DNA of 64,000 nucleotides from Shewanella algae (GTDB lineage: Bacteria > Pseudomonadota > Gammaproteobacteria > Enterobacterales > Shewanellaceae), in assembly GCF_009183365.2 (NCBI RefSeq), contig NZ_CP068230.1:2013001-2077000 (forward strand), read 5' to 3'. Position 1 is the first letter of the stretch; each line of letters begins with the position of its first letter. Below are positions 1 through 9,299 of this stretch, piece after piece. A model generated the notes under the pieces. That model was given only the letters and a program-made list of their open reading frames with translations. It had not been told where the DNA came from and ran no database searches. A program made the position numbers and the translations under genes.

Positions 1-2
1 AT

Positions 3-314
3 CGGCTCCTGAGCGATGAAGGGGATGAAGATATCGCCTTTATCGATCCCCACACTTCGCAGACAGATGTGCTCACCTGGAGCATGGAAGATTTCTTCAA
101 CGACTGGTGTTGTGACGATGAAGTGCAAGCCAGCTTCTTCAGGAAGAAGGATCTTCAGCAAGTCAGTGATCTGCAAGGTAAGCTGCAGCAGAACCAGATC
201 TATTTTTACACCCCGGCACTGCGTCTCGGTGGTGAACCTGCCATTGATAAGACTCAAAGAGGCGATGCCAGGGTTCAGCTGGACTTACTACTGCAATTGG
301 CACTTGAAGCCTAA
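3..314 (+). CDS. C-terminal part of a Tdi1/DUF1851-like protein (partial)
   Basis: The reading frame is open from the window edge and ends at the TAA at 312-314, so the 5' part lies outside the window. The visible ~103 residues end in a segment reading QIYFYTPALRLGGEP, followed by a helix rich in Leu. This resembles the C-terminal domain of GAD-like/DUF1851 proteins, which include the type VI secretion immunity protein Tdi1. That match is from memory of the family pattern. If right, the protein would be a cytoplasmic immunity or regulatory protein next to an effector gene upstream. The frame continues without a stop before the first in-frame Met at 69, so the ORF starting there is only an internal fragment. 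Confidence 0.5.
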   Translation, partial: RLLSDEGDEDIAFIDPHTSQTDVLTWSMEDFFNDWCCDDEVQASFFRKKDLQQVSDLQGKLQQNQIYFYTPALRLGGEPAIDKTQRGDARVQLDLLLQLALEA

Positions 315-335
315 CTTCGAGAACAGGAGGAGAAA

Positions 336-719
336 TTGAACCGGGCAGCAGTCATAGTCTACTGGTTGGTCTGTTTGTATACGCTTGGCAAGCTGGTTTT
401 GTCGGCGCACTGGGCCATATTTATCGATTTCCCCTCCATGCTTGGCGTTATTGCGCCCGCCCTGGCTTGTTGGTTTACCCCTTTGGCTGCGACAAGGCGC
501 GCCAAATTACGGGGTGCCATCAAAGTATGCTGGTTGGCCGCCGGGCTTATGTTTATTTACGGTTTGCTGCGGGTTTTGATGCAAAGCTTAGGCGGCGCCG
601 AAACCATCATGGCCGGTTTGGGCGTGGCCTTGTTGCCGCTGTTTTACAGCTTAATCATCAACTTATTTGCCGCGCCATATCTGTTCTTTGGTGCCGCTCG
701 GCAAGTGGGCTCCAATTAG
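336..719 (+). CDS. Small four-helix inner-membrane protein, unknown function
   Basis: A 127-residue protein starting at a TTG preceded by a strong AGGAGG ribosome site at about 326. It is strongly hydrophobic, with about four predicted membrane helices (roughly residues 5-25, 30-50, 63-85 and 95-118) and short loops. There is no catalytic motif that I recognise. It begins only 21 bases after the DUF1851-like gene and is probably co-transcribed with it. Small membrane proteins in such positions are often immunity or accessory proteins, but nothing in this sequence shows that directly. Confidence 0.6.
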   Translation: MNRAAVIVYWLVCLYTLGKLVLSAHWAIFIDFPSMLGVIAPALACWFTPLAATRRAKLRGAIKVCWLAAGLMFIYGLLRVLMQSLGGAETIMAGLGVALLPLFYSLIINLFAAPYLFFGAARQVGSN

Positions 720-773
720 GCTCTGAGCACAAAGCGGCATATTGGAGAAGCGAGCCAAGCAGAGTGAGTTCTT

Positions 774-1199
774 ATGTTTGCCCATCTGCTTCGAAAACGA
801 AAGATAAGGCAATATGCCCGTAAGCTATCCAGGGATTTGCTAAAGCATTATGGCAAGAAGAGATATTACTCCAGAAATCAGCTGGAAAGGGCCTTAATCA
901 GACAAAAGCTCAGGCGTCCGGCCAGAGACGGTGACAGCAATGGCAGGATTTCGACCAACGAATATTATGCCTATGCCATGTACTGCTCACCGGCCGAGTT
1001 TTCCCGCATTTCGATGCAAACTTCCATCGCCCAAGGTTCCAGTGAGCCGGACTATGGGCAACTGAGAAGGGAAGCTGCGGAGGTTATCTTTGGCCGGCCA
1101 CAGGATTTTTCTATCACGAGCCTGCATGATGCCTGTACAGGCCATAGTGCAGCGGAAACCGCCGCTGCGGATCCGGGGTGTGATTCTGGCAGTGATTAA
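774..1199 (+). CDS. Hypothetical protein with basic N terminus (DUF6559-like)
   Basis: A 141-residue soluble protein. Its first 40 residues are very basic and helical (RKRKIRQYARKLSRDLLKHY), followed by a region with several Tyr (ISTNEYYAYAMY). The pattern resembles the DUF6559 family of short uncharacterised proteins, by memory only. The last ~20 residues are acidic and Ala/Ser-rich and look disordered. The ATG is preceded by GAGTGAGTTCTT, a moderate ribosome site. Its function cannot be inferred. Confidence 0.55.
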   Translation: MFAHLLRKRKIRQYARKLSRDLLKHYGKKRYYSRNQLERALIRQKLRRPARDGDSNGRISTNEYYAYAMYCSPAEFSRISMQTSIAQGSSEPDYGQLRREAAEVIFGRPQDFSITSLHDACTGHSAAETAAADPGCDSGSD

Positions 1200-1333
1200 G
1201 CTGAAAGTGAGCGAGCTGGTCGTGGGCGCTTGGCCTTTGCTGCTGCGATGACCACTCCTGGCTGACAGGAGTGCTCCGGTCAGCGCTGTAAATCGGTCAA
1301 AAGGGTTAGAAGCTTATACTCAGGGAGAGGGCA

Positions 1334-1675
1334 ATGCCGGAACTATTGATCCAGCTAGTGCTGGGTTTTGCGCTGCTGACGGGCGTTTTGGGCTGGTTTG
1401 CCTTGATGTTTGCCTCGCTTCCCGGCGCCGAGCTGCGTCGCAGTTTGTCTATGCGCCTGGTGCGAGGGTTGTTTTACAGCTATCCCCTTTGGGTGTTGGT
1501 GCCGGTATATCAGCTTAAATATAACTCGGTGGCAAGCTCTGTGGATTTACTTTGGGGGATAGTCCCAATGCTGCCTTTGTTGTTGGTCTGGTCGATATTC
1601 ACCCTTCAGGGGCGTGAGCTTAAACGGCGGCAACAATCAAAAGCGGTATCAAAGCCCACGACCAAACAGGAGTAG
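1334..1675 (+). CDS. Small membrane protein, unknown function
   Basis: A 113-residue protein with about three hydrophobic helices (roughly residues 5-28, 45-62 and 73-92) and a basic, Lys/Gln-rich cytoplasmic tail. The ATG follows a good purine-rich site (CAGGGAGAGGGCA). It stands alone: the preceding 134 bases hold no gene, and the next gene starts 100 bases downstream. I do not recognise a family. Confidence 0.55.
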   Translation: MPELLIQLVLGFALLTGVLGWFALMFASLPGAELRRSLSMRLVRGLFYSYPLWVLVPVYQLKYNSVASSVDLLWGIVPMLPLLLVWSIFTLQGRELKRRQQSKAVSKPTTKQE

Positions 1676-1774
1676 AAGTGCAAACAAGGCCAAACCAGAG
1701 GCTGCCAATGACCAAGTATTACCCATGGCCCATTGATACCCGCAACGACTGGCCTAACAATCAAGGAGGTTTAG

Positions 1775-2182
1775 ATGGTGACTATCGCCGAGCTGCAAGC
1801 TTTTATTAACTACGAGCTGCCACATAGCGGCATTGTGATTGAACATCTGGGAGATAAGTCAGCCAGAGTGCGTAAGCCGATAACTCAGGCGCACCTGCGC
1901 CCCGGTGGTACTGTCTCAGGGCCGACCATGATGGAGCTGGCGGATATTGCCATCTATGTCGCCTTGCTGGGGGAAATAGGCATAGTGCCGCTGGCGGTAA
2001 CCACTAACCTGAATATTAACTTTCTGCGTAAACCCAGTGCCGAGTGTGACATTGTCGCCGATTGTAGGCTGCTGAAACTGGGTAAATCACTGGCGATTGC
2101 CGAGGTGTCTGTGTTTTCGGACGGACACAGCGACCTGGTGGCCCATGCCGTGGGCACTTATTCCATTCCGCCGGCGAGCTAG
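1775..2182 (+). CDS. PaaI-type hotdog-fold acyl-CoA thioesterase
   Basis: A 135-residue protein of normal length for single-domain PaaI/YbgC-class hotdog thioesterases, which hydrolyse acyl-CoA or aryl-CoA thioesters in the cytoplasm. The segment RPGGTVSGPTMMELADIAIY (about residues 46-65) is the family's conserved Gly-rich turn plus the central hot-dog helix. The later NLNINFLRKP and VAHAVGTYSIP segments match the strand pattern of the fold. A strong AAGGAGG ribosome site lies 4 bases before the ATG. The acyl substrate cannot be told from sequence alone. Confidence 0.8.
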   Translation: MVTIAELQAFINYELPHSGIVIEHLGDKSARVRKPITQAHLRPGGTVSGPTMMELADIAIYVALLGEIGIVPLAVTTNLNINFLRKPSAECDIVADCRLLKLGKSLAIAEVSVFSDGHSDLVAHAVGTYSIPPAS

Positions 2183-2234
2183 CCTCATTCAAAAACAGTT
2201 GTTGTCCTCCGCGCTGATAGAGAGATGTTGCATC

Positions 2235-3122
2235 ATGTATATTCCTCCTGAAATCAATCTATTATCACCTTTTGCTGCGGACGAGCAGCCCATGGGACCC
2301 TATCCTTCATTGGGCTTTCTGCCTCTGTTCGATGCCGAGCTCGGCAACGGTGATTATTTTGGGCTCTATTGGCCCTTGGGCCGGGAGACAGAGGCGCCGA
2401 TAGTCTGTGACATGTGGCACGATGAGGCCAAGTTGGTACCGGCCTTTTCCGGCGCCGGTAAATTTGTTGCCTGGCTCGAAGCCAACGACTGGGAGCGCGG
2501 CGATGAAGAGCCGCAAGACGCAGACTTTGCGCCAATGTTGGTTCAGAGCGCCAAGGCGTTTTTTCGTGGAGCAGAGAAGGGGCCAGCCACGCAGAACGAT
2601 ATTGAGGCAGGTATTATTTTACTGCAGCAGGCCTGCGAGCAATTATCGGAAGTGGGTGACTATTGGTTTGCACTGGCATCGCAGTTGAGGCGTTTGGGGC
2701 GAAATGAACTGGCGGCTCATGCTGCTCTACGGGCGTTTCACAGTAATTGGGCCTTCGGCATCCCCTCCGATGGCGTAATGCGAATGCTCAGCCAGGTGCA
2801 GTTGCAAACTTATCTTGAAGATGATCCCTTCATCCGCCGGCTCGATGGCTTTAAGCCGGGATTCGGCGGTGAAAAGCATAACGACAACTATCCCATCATG
2901 CTGGCGGCATCCAGGGAGTATCTAGAGGCTGGCCAAGTGCTGCCTGGATTGATGCTGTATCAAAACTATGCCTATTCCATGTACTTTGAGACTCAGGCCT
3001 TTCAAGAACGCTATGGGTTTGAGCTGACCCGTTGGCAAAGCGAGTTTTCCGCCTTGTGTTTAACGCACTTAGGGAATGATCGCCGCGTGAGACTCAGTCA
3101 TGAAACGGCTTGGAATCCGTAA
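2235..3122 (+). CDS. Hypothetical protein, possible SUKH-like N-terminal and helical C-terminal region
   Basis: I chose the ATG at 2235 (295 residues) because the longer upstream extension is low in coding character and overlaps the thioesterase gene. The N-terminal ~100 residues (GDYFGLYWPLGRE, CDMWHDEAKLVPAF) resemble the SMI1/KNR4 (SUKH) pattern of a strand pair followed by an acidic Trp-rich helix. The next ~100 residues are helical and TPR-like (LLQQACEQLSEVGDYWFALASQLRRLG). SUKH proteins are often toxin-immunity proteins, which would fit the Tdi1-like gene at the window edge, but this is inference. It ends just before a strong bidirectional terminator. Confidence 0.5.
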   Translation: MYIPPEINLLSPFAADEQPMGPYPSLGFLPLFDAELGNGDYFGLYWPLGRETEAPIVCDMWHDEAKLVPAFSGAGKFVAWLEANDWERGDEEPQDADFAPMLVQSAKAFFRGAEKGPATQNDIEAGIILLQQACEQLSEVGDYWFALASQLRRLGRNELAAHAALRAFHSNWAFGIPSDGVMRMLSQVQLQTYLEDDPFIRRLDGFKPGFGGEKHNDNYPIMLAASREYLEAGQVLPGLMLYQNYAYSMYFETQAFQERYGFELTRWQSEFSALCLTHLGNDRRVRLSHETAWNP

Positions 3123-3151
3123 CTCTTGGTCAAAGGGGCTTCAATAAAATT

Positions 3152-3176
3152 AAAAAGGCTCCCTTGGGAGCCTTTT
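3152..3176. terminator. Bidirectional intrinsic terminator
   Basis: The arms AAAAAGGCTCCC and GGGAGCCTTTT are separated by TT, with T runs on both strands. It lies between convergent genes (stop at 3122 on the plus strand, stop at 3190 on the minus strand) and can serve both. Confidence 0.9.
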
Positions 3177-3189
3177 GGCTTATCTAAGG

Positions 3190-5241
3190 TTAAAACTGGT
3201 AGGTGACTGAGACCCCAAAGTTACGGGGATCGACTATCGCCGCATAGCCATCCGGGTAGTTACGGGCTGCCGGAGAGCGACTCAACACGGCTTTCTCATC
3301 AAAGGCGTTGTTGACGAAGGCGTTGAAGATCCAGTTGTCTGTCTCATAATTGAGCGACATACGTGCCAGCACATAGTCACCGGCAACTCGTTCCTCTGTG
3401 TTCTCAAAGTCACCATAGTACTCACCGACATAGTTGGCGGAGACACTGAAGGTAAGCTGATCTGTCAGCCAATACTGGGCACCGAGATTGGCGGTCATTG
3501 AGGGGGCCGAATCCAGCTCATTGCCCTTGGCAGAGGCATAACCTTCTCCAGGTTCCTTGATTTCCGAACTCAACAGCCCAAGGCCGCCGTGCAGGCGCAG
3601 ATCCCGGGTCACCATGGCTGAGGCTTCAAACTCGGCACCATAGGTAATCACCTTGTCCATGTTGATAACCCGTCTGGCAGAACCTGTGGCCTGATATCCG
3701 TCGTAGTCGTTGTAGAACAGGTTGGCGCTCAGGTTGATATTACCGCCATCCAGGCTGGTTCTCAGCCCAAGTTCATAGGCGTTAACGTACTCTTCATCGT
3801 AGAAGTAGAACTCATTCTCCGGAAAGCCTATCGCCGCACCGGCGGCGTTGTAACCACGGCGACCGCTTAAGGAGACTATGGTCTCGGCATTGATATCATA
3901 TTGCAGCACCAGCTTGGGCAACTTGATGGTCTTGCTGTTGTCCAGGGTATCTTCTATGGGCGTTTGCGGCTGCTTCATCCAGAAGTTACGCAGCTGCGAT
4001 TCCCGTTCGACCCGGCCTCCGGCGGTGATCCTGAAGTCATCGGTGAAGTTATAAGTAAATTCGCCGAAAACCGCTTTGGAGTCACTATTGTCGTCGCCGC
4101 GATAAACCGAACCGCCGATACTGTTGAAGTCTTGATCGCGCTTGAAATAGTAGAGGCCGATAAAGCCGCTGTAGAGTTCGCTGTTAAGGCCAAAATGCAG
4201 CTTGGTTTCAGCCGTGGTGTTGGACTCCTCCATACTCACCACTTGCTCGGTAGCAGGATCCTTGTCATAGGTATCCATCACCCAGTTGTAGTTCATTCTG
4301 GCCAGCAAGAAGTCGACCGAGAAATTGTCACTGATCCTGTAGTCCAGCTTGATGCTGCCGGTATCGGATTCAGTGTCCATGTTTCTGGGGTTGATGGGCT
4401 GATACTTCCAGGGATCGTCACCACTGAAGTATTGCCGTCCCGTGTTGCCGCGCTCATGGTTTTTGGCATAGCTGAGCATGGCCTTGAGGCCGTCAATGGC
4501 TGCGGGCTCCCACAGAAGTTTGGCTCTTATTCTGTCTGTGTTGAGCTTATTCAGATCAAAGCCCGGCGGGTTAGCTTCATGGATAACCGGGTTGGCGTAA
4601 GTTTCGCCATCGGTATGCTGCGCCGACAGGCGAAAGGCCAGCTCATCTTCAATCAAAGGGCCGGAGATAGCGGCGGCCGAGTCTATATATTGGCTCTCAC
4701 TGCGATAACCCACCCGAGCGGCACCCTGCCAGTCAAAAGTCGGATCCTTGGTCTTGATAAACATGGCGCCGCCTATGCTGTTGCGGCCATTGCTGGTGGA
4801 TTGGGGACCACGAAACACTTCAATCTGCTCTATGTCCCACATGCCGGTATCGCCGGTCAAATCCGCCATAAAAGGTTCTGCCACACCATCGGTTATGGTC
4901 GATACCCGGGTCTTGGCGCCGCCGGAAACCCCACTAAAGCCGGTGGCGGCTCCGTTACCGGAAACCCCGCGGATATTGGGCATCTGCCCGGACAGCACTA
5001 CCAGGTTGGGTATTTCAGAGATGGCGTCATGCACCGACAGGTATTGCAGCGTCTTAAGCTGCTCCTCCGTGATGACAGATACAGATGAACTCACGTCTTT
5101 CAATGATTTCTCTGTCTTTTCCCCCAAAACGACAATTTTTTCGATTGATTGATTTCCGCGCTCGACAGCATCGTCGGCAAAGGCCGGTGATGCCAGCATA
5201 GCGAGCAGCAGGGCGTTGAGCTTAAACGTGTAGCTAGGCAT
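3190..5241 (-). CDS. TonB-dependent outer-membrane receptor (iron-regulated)
   Basis: A 683-residue receptor with a Sec signal peptide ending around AFA-DD, a plug domain with a TonB-box-like start (IEKIVVLGEK), the plug signature VFRGPQSTSNGRNSIGGA, and a C-terminal beta-barrel ending in ...VSVTYQF with the terminal Phe typical of outer-membrane proteins. It imports a bulky ligand, probably a siderophore, using TonB-ExbBD energy. A near-perfect Fur box sits about 90 bases before the ATG, so it should be induced by iron starvation. The gene is monocistronic, ending at a terminator. The specific siderophore cannot be named. Confidence 0.85.
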   Translation of the reverse strand: MPSYTFKLNALLLAMLASPAFADDAVERGNQSIEKIVVLGEKTEKSLKDVSSSVSVITEEQLKTLQYLSVHDAISEIPNLVVLSGQMPNIRGVSGNGAATGFSGVSGGAKTRVSTITDGVAEPFMADLTGDTGMWDIEQIEVFRGPQSTSNGRNSIGGAMFIKTKDPTFDWQGAARVGYRSESQYIDSAAAISGPLIEDELAFRLSAQHTDGETYANPVIHEANPPGFDLNKLNTDRIRAKLLWEPAAIDGLKAMLSYAKNHERGNTGRQYFSGDDPWKYQPINPRNMDTESDTGSIKLDYRISDNFSVDFLLARMNYNWVMDTYDKDPATEQVVSMEESNTTAETKLHFGLNSELYSGFIGLYYFKRDQDFNSIGGSVYRGDDNSDSKAVFGEFTYNFTDDFRITAGGRVERESQLRNFWMKQPQTPIEDTLDNSKTIKLPKLVLQYDINAETIVSLSGRRGYNAAGAAIGFPENEFYFYDEEYVNAYELGLRTSLDGGNINLSANLFYNDYDGYQATGSARRVINMDKVITYGAEFEASAMVTRDLRLHGGLGLLSSEIKEPGEGYASAKGNELDSAPSMTANLGAQYWLTDQLTFSVSANYVGEYYGDFENTEERVAGDYVLARMSLNYETDNWIFNAFVNNAFDEKAVLSRSPAARNYPDGYAAIVDPRNFGVSVTYQF

Positions 5242-5683
5242 GAGTATCTGTCCTGATTAACAAATGAAGCGATTGAGAAAATAAGCGTTAAGTGGGGGGA
5301 AAATTTATATTGTTACAAATATGAGTGCAAGTGATAATTGTTATCATTTAATAAATTGTGATCGAATGCAGGGAAATCTTTTGTAAAAGGGACAAATTGG
5401 ATACACGAAATGAGTGGCCGCAGACGTTGGAATAGATGGGGCAAGTATCTGAGCGCTCACAAGGTGAGTTGTCAGAGTTAAGTTTGCTCTTTGAGGGAAG
5501 ATACGAACAAAAGGCTTGCCGTCGCTTTGATAAACTGGCCTTTACAATTAACCGGGCGCAGTTGAAGTTTACGGCTACTTGAAGGCCACACTTCGGATAA
5601 GTGAGCATGGCTTACCTGAGGGGTTATAGTCGTTTGGCGCCCGAACTCCATTTCGGGGCAGGCCCAAGGAAAACAGACAGTTA
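5242..5683. other. Intergenic region holding a Fur-controlled promoter
   Basis: A gene-free stretch of 442 bases between the TonB receptor and the helicase gene, both on the minus strand. It holds the Fur box at 5332-5346. The rest contains only short ORFs with poor coding character, and I see no RNA gene or obvious terminator for the helicase transcript. Confidence 0.6.
5332..5346. promoter_or_regulatory. Fur box
   Basis: TGATAATTGTTATCA matches the 7-1-7 Fur consensus TGATAATnATTATCA at 14 of 15 positions. It lies about 90 bases upstream of the TonB receptor start on the minus strand, in an A/T-rich promoter region, so iron-loaded Fur should repress that gene. Confidence 0.85.
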
Positions 5684-8600
5684 TTAAACCGTCTGCTCGG
5701 TCTTGGGCGCGCGTTTGTGCCGTTTATGCCTTGATTGTTTATCATTGGGAGGCCGATTCTTTGACGGTTTTCCCATTGGTCTGTTGGGTGAATGTGTCGC
5801 TTTTTTGCCTGTAGCTTGTCTTGGGCTTTTGCCGTCGGCATCCGGTTTTCTTCGTAATCGGCAATGTTTGGGAATTCTGGCTATCACTTCGGCAAACAGG
5901 TTTCTGTATTTCCCGGCGGCGCCAGGGCGACTCAGAAACTCGAGATCGCCGAAGAAGAGCAGGCTTTGCTTGGCGCGGGAGCAGGCCACATTGAGTCGTT
6001 TCCAGTCGAGAATAAAGCGCAGGTTGCCCCGGGTTCGCACTGTGGAATAACAGACTATCTCATCTTCGCTGCCTTGAAAGCTGTCCACTGTATTGATGCG
6101 GATATTGAACTGACCCAGGCGATATTCCCCACTTGCCGCGGGCGATGATAACTCGCTCATCAGGGCACGGATCAGTCGTTTTTGGGCGCCATAGGGGGTG
6201 ATGACGGCGATGCCCAGAGGCGTGGCAGGCTGATGAGTCACCCGGCTCTCAGTGGTGTTTTCCTGGAGATTATTTTTGTCTGCCAGATTCTTGATAAAGG
6301 TGACTATCGCCTCGGCTTCTTCGCGATTGTACTTACTGGTGCCTTCTTGTTGCTGTTGACCGGCGACATCTTTCCAAATCAAGGTGTGCGGCAGGACGAA
6401 GTCTTGTTCATTCAGTTGTCGGCCGTTGAACAGTTGTCGCTCACCGTCCGGGCTGTAAAAGAGCTCGGCGACCAGATCGCCTATCTTTTCCGGCATTCTG
6501 AACTGTTCAGCCAAAAAGCTTTTGCTTGTGGGCGGCAATTGTTCATAAAGGCCTTCAAAGAAACTGGTTTCCAGGAAACATTCGTTCAAAAAGGGTAATT
6601 CGTCATTGGCTTTATCTGTTTGCAGTAGCGGCGCAACGCTGGGAGGCAGTTGGAAATGATCGCCAATCAGTATCACCTTGCGGGCTCTGAGCAGAGGGAT
6701 CATGAGTTCGGGTACCGTGGAGCGACCGGCTTCATCAATGATCACGAGGTCGAACCTGAGCTGATCTATGCTTTGACGTCTGGAAGCCAGTCCAACGCAA
6801 GTCGCGCCAACCAGATTATGATCTGCCAGTAACATCCAGTTGAGCTCTTTATCAAGCCTTTGTTGTTCCTGCTCTGTGCCCAAAACGCCGTAAAGCCAAC
6901 GGTGAGCTAGCTCAGGCAAAGGTTCGGCTTCGGTTGTACAGGCCAGGGCACTGCGGCGACTTCGCTGTTCAAAGTCATTCAGCTTTTGTTTAATGGTGTA
7001 GTCGCTGAGTTTGCCACTGACCTTGTCATCGGCCCCAATTCTCAATAGCCGTACCTCTTGCTGCTCCAGCAAGGCTTGGTGTAAATCAATAAAGCGTGCC
7101 AGGGCGTTGTCCACCGCCGCATGTTGCTGCGATACCAATAATACCCGGGTCTCTGGACTATGGTGGAAAATCTGGTGCAGCATCTCCACTATGCAGGTGG
7201 TCTTGGCGGTACCGGGTGGCCCCTGGATCAGAGCAAGATACTGCTCACTGAGTGCTGTGCGGATAACCTGCTTCTGGCGTTCGGTCAGTTGGGTATTTTG
7301 CCAGCAAAGATCTGCGCGCAATCTGTGTTGCCAGAATGGATCCTGTTGCGGCGTATAGCTGCCCGGTGCCAGAAGTATCTGCTTTAGCCTGGGCTCGACC
7401 AAGGCATCGTTACGAAATGCATCCAAAGCCGCTTGTTGTCGCTGAAGCGCATCGTCAAACAGCTTGAGACTGAGCCGCAGGCATGTTTTTGTTGAACCGA
7501 CCTGAGTGGATTGCAGCTCTTGTGCCCATTTTTGCGGCAACCTCAGCTGCATACTACCGGAATCGATAGTCACTTCGAGGCGGTTTTGTTGCCGGGCGGG
7601 AAGGGGATTGAGCCAGACAAATTCGCCTGCGGCGGTTTCGCCCCAGTATTCGAGGGTGCAACGAGGCGAAAAACCACTGCTTTGCTGCGCTTTGAACCCG
7701 GCTTTGAAATCCGCCAGCAGCTGGTGCTGACTGCCATCGACGATAAAGTGCAGCAGTAAGTCCTGCTCTTGTTCCTGCAGCTTGTCGGCCCGTCCCACTA
7801 AGGTGATATCCAACTGCGCCTGCTGATAATCGAGCACGCTTTGCCACTGACACAGCATTTTCAGTTGCGCCATCCGCGTCTGGCTGTCGGCTTCACTGCT
7901 GCTCAAGTGGTTGATAAAGGCGACAAGGGCACTGATACCATCCGGATTGGCCAGCACACTGGACTCAAGAGCACTGTCTGCCGGGATCAACATAAAGGGC
8001 AGCTCATACCCCTGACCTCTGTCTTCAAAGTCTTCGACATCGCTGACCCGCAAACAGGCTTGCTTGGTATCAATTTGGCAGTTCAGCGCCAGAGTGTGGC
8101 GGGCCAGTCGCAAGTCACCGCTGTGCTGTTCCATATCGGAATGGAGCAAGCGCCAGGGCGTTGGATCATCCGCCCGCAGCGCCATGAGCTCCTGCTCAGA
8201 AAATAGCTCTGAAGGCAGGTAAAGATAGAGTGAGCCTTCATCTGTGCCGCCGAGTTCGGCCGTGTCCAGCATATTGAGTTGAATTCTTCCCCGGGATTGC
8301 TGCTGGCCAGGGCTGGCGTCTAGCGTCAGGTTGTAAAGCTCTGGCCAGGCTTGTATCTGTTGGCCCGGTAGCAGTTCCAACATGGGGTTGGGGGTCATCT
8401 GCCTTGGCAGAAAGGCGGATATGGCCTTGCCTTGAGTATGGGCCAGATAACCTTTGGCTACCCGGCGTTCAATTTCGAATGCCATTGGCCTGGCAGACAT
8501 TATCGCCTCTACCCAGGCGACACCTCTGGCGACACAGGCATAGAATAACCGGGTGCCATTCTTGCCGCTGCGTTGGTGAGTTATTTGCAGCGGAATGGCT

Positions 8601-9283
8601 TGTGGATCGTCATAGCTGAAAAACAGCTTGCGCTGCAGGTCGTTGCTCCAGCCCTGCAAGCCCAGGTTATTGCCAAGATGCAGCCTGCTGTTGAAGGGCA
8701 GGTCTGTATCCAGTTCATCTTGCTCTACCAGCACCACTTTCCCGACATAGAGCCATTCTGCGGGTAAGGTCGGGCTCGGTGGCGTAAGCTCATCCAGGTG
8801 TTTTTTGAGTTCAGATACCGAAGGCTCGGTGTCGAGCGTATCCCGCACGGCTTTGAGTTGTGCCAGATACCAGTCGAGATAGTCTTTGTAGGCAACCAGG
8901 CGGCTGCGGGCATCTTCTACCTGACAATAACTTTGCTGCAGCGCCCGGCGCCGATAGGGGCTCAGCCCCTCATCATTGAGCTCTGTGGCTATTTGCTCGG
9001 GTAACAGTTGGAGTTCGGCGTCTATCAGGCTGACTTTATTCAGCAGCTCATGATATTGAGCTTCCATTTTGGAGAAGAGTTGCTGCAACGATTGACTCAA
9101 CTGTAGAGCTTGCTGCCTGTCGTGCTCTGCCGCCATGCGGCTATAACGCCGATTGAGAGCGTCTATGTCTCCGCGCAACTCGTCGTGGCGCTGATGTTCT
9201 TTAGCTGTGGCTCTATCGAACAACCAAGCGGTCGCAGTTGCTGTGACAGTAACCCCTATGCCTATGATGATGGCTGGCAGCAC
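5684..9283 (-). CDS. Membrane-anchored superfamily 1 (UPF1/DNA2-type) helicase
   Basis: A 1199-residue protein with a GTG start and an AGGAG site 9 bases upstream. An N-terminal hydrophobic helix (about residues 2-22) is followed by a coiled coil (about 25-180) and then a long region of unknown fold. The helicase core occupies the last third: Walker A GPPGTAKT near residue 688 (Ala replaces the usual Gly before Lys), Walker B VIIDEAGRS near 846, a QGSEDEIVCYSTVRT motif V, and RLNVACSRAK motif VI near 1098. The C terminus is highly basic. Such helicases unwind or translocate on nucleic acid with ATP. It is the last gene of a four-gene operon with two coiled-coil proteins and a wHTH-like protein. 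This arrangement recalls phage-defence or other conflict systems, but I cannot match it to a named one. Confidence 0.8.
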   Translation of the reverse strand: MLPAIIIGIGVTVTATATAWLFDRATAKEHQRHDELRGDIDALNRRYSRMAAEHDRQQALQLSQSLQQLFSKMEAQYHELLNKVSLIDAELQLLPEQIATELNDEGLSPYRRRALQQSYCQVEDARSRLVAYKDYLDWYLAQLKAVRDTLDTEPSVSELKKHLDELTPPSPTLPAEWLYVGKVVLVEQDELDTDLPFNSRLHLGNNLGLQGWSNDLQRKLFFSYDDPQAIPLQITHQRSGKNGTRLFYACVARGVAWVEAIMSARPMAFEIERRVAKGYLAHTQGKAISAFLPRQMTPNPMLELLPGQQIQAWPELYNLTLDASPGQQQSRGRIQLNMLDTAELGGTDEGSLYLYLPSELFSEQELMALRADDPTPWRLLHSDMEQHSGDLRLARHTLALNCQIDTKQACLRVSDVEDFEDRGQGYELPFMLIPADSALESSVLANPDGISALVAFINHLSSSEADSQTRMAQLKMLCQWQSVLDYQQAQLDITLVGRADKLQEQEQDLLLHFIVDGSQHQLLADFKAGFKAQQSSGFSPRCTLEYWGETAAGEFVWLNPLPARQQNRLEVTIDSGSMQLRLPQKWAQELQSTQVGSTKTCLRLSLKLFDDALQRQQAALDAFRNDALVEPRLKQILLAPGSYTPQQDPFWQHRLRADLCWQNTQLTERQKQVIRTALSEQYLALIQGPPGTAKTTCIVEMLHQIFHHSPETRVLLVSQQHAAVDNALARFIDLHQALLEQQEVRLLRIGADDKVSGKLSDYTIKQKLNDFEQRSRRSALACTTEAEPLPELAHRWLYGVLGTEQEQQRLDKELNWMLLADHNLVGATCVGLASRRQSIDQLRFDLVIIDEAGRSTVPELMIPLLRARKVILIGDHFQLPPSVAPLLQTDKANDELPFLNECFLETSFFEGLYEQLPPTSKSFLAEQFRMPEKIGDLVAELFYSPDGERQLFNGRQLNEQDFVLPHTLIWKDVAGQQQQEGTSKYNREEAEAIVTFIKNLADKNNLQENTTESRVTHQPATPLGIAVITPYGAQKRLIRALMSELSSPAASGEYRLGQFNIRINTVDSFQGSEDEIVCYSTVRTRGNLRFILDWKRLNVACSRAKQSLLFFGDLEFLSRPGAAGKYRNLFAEVIARIPKHCRLRRKPDADGKSPRQATGKKATHSPNRPMGKPSKNRPPNDKQSRHKRHKRAPKTEQTV

Positions 9284-9299
9284 TCAATAAACTCCTGGA

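Noticed and set aside
3901..5088. A 395-residue plus-strand frame opposite the TonB receptor
   Set aside because: Antisense to a clear receptor gene with plug and barrel motifs; no coding evidence.
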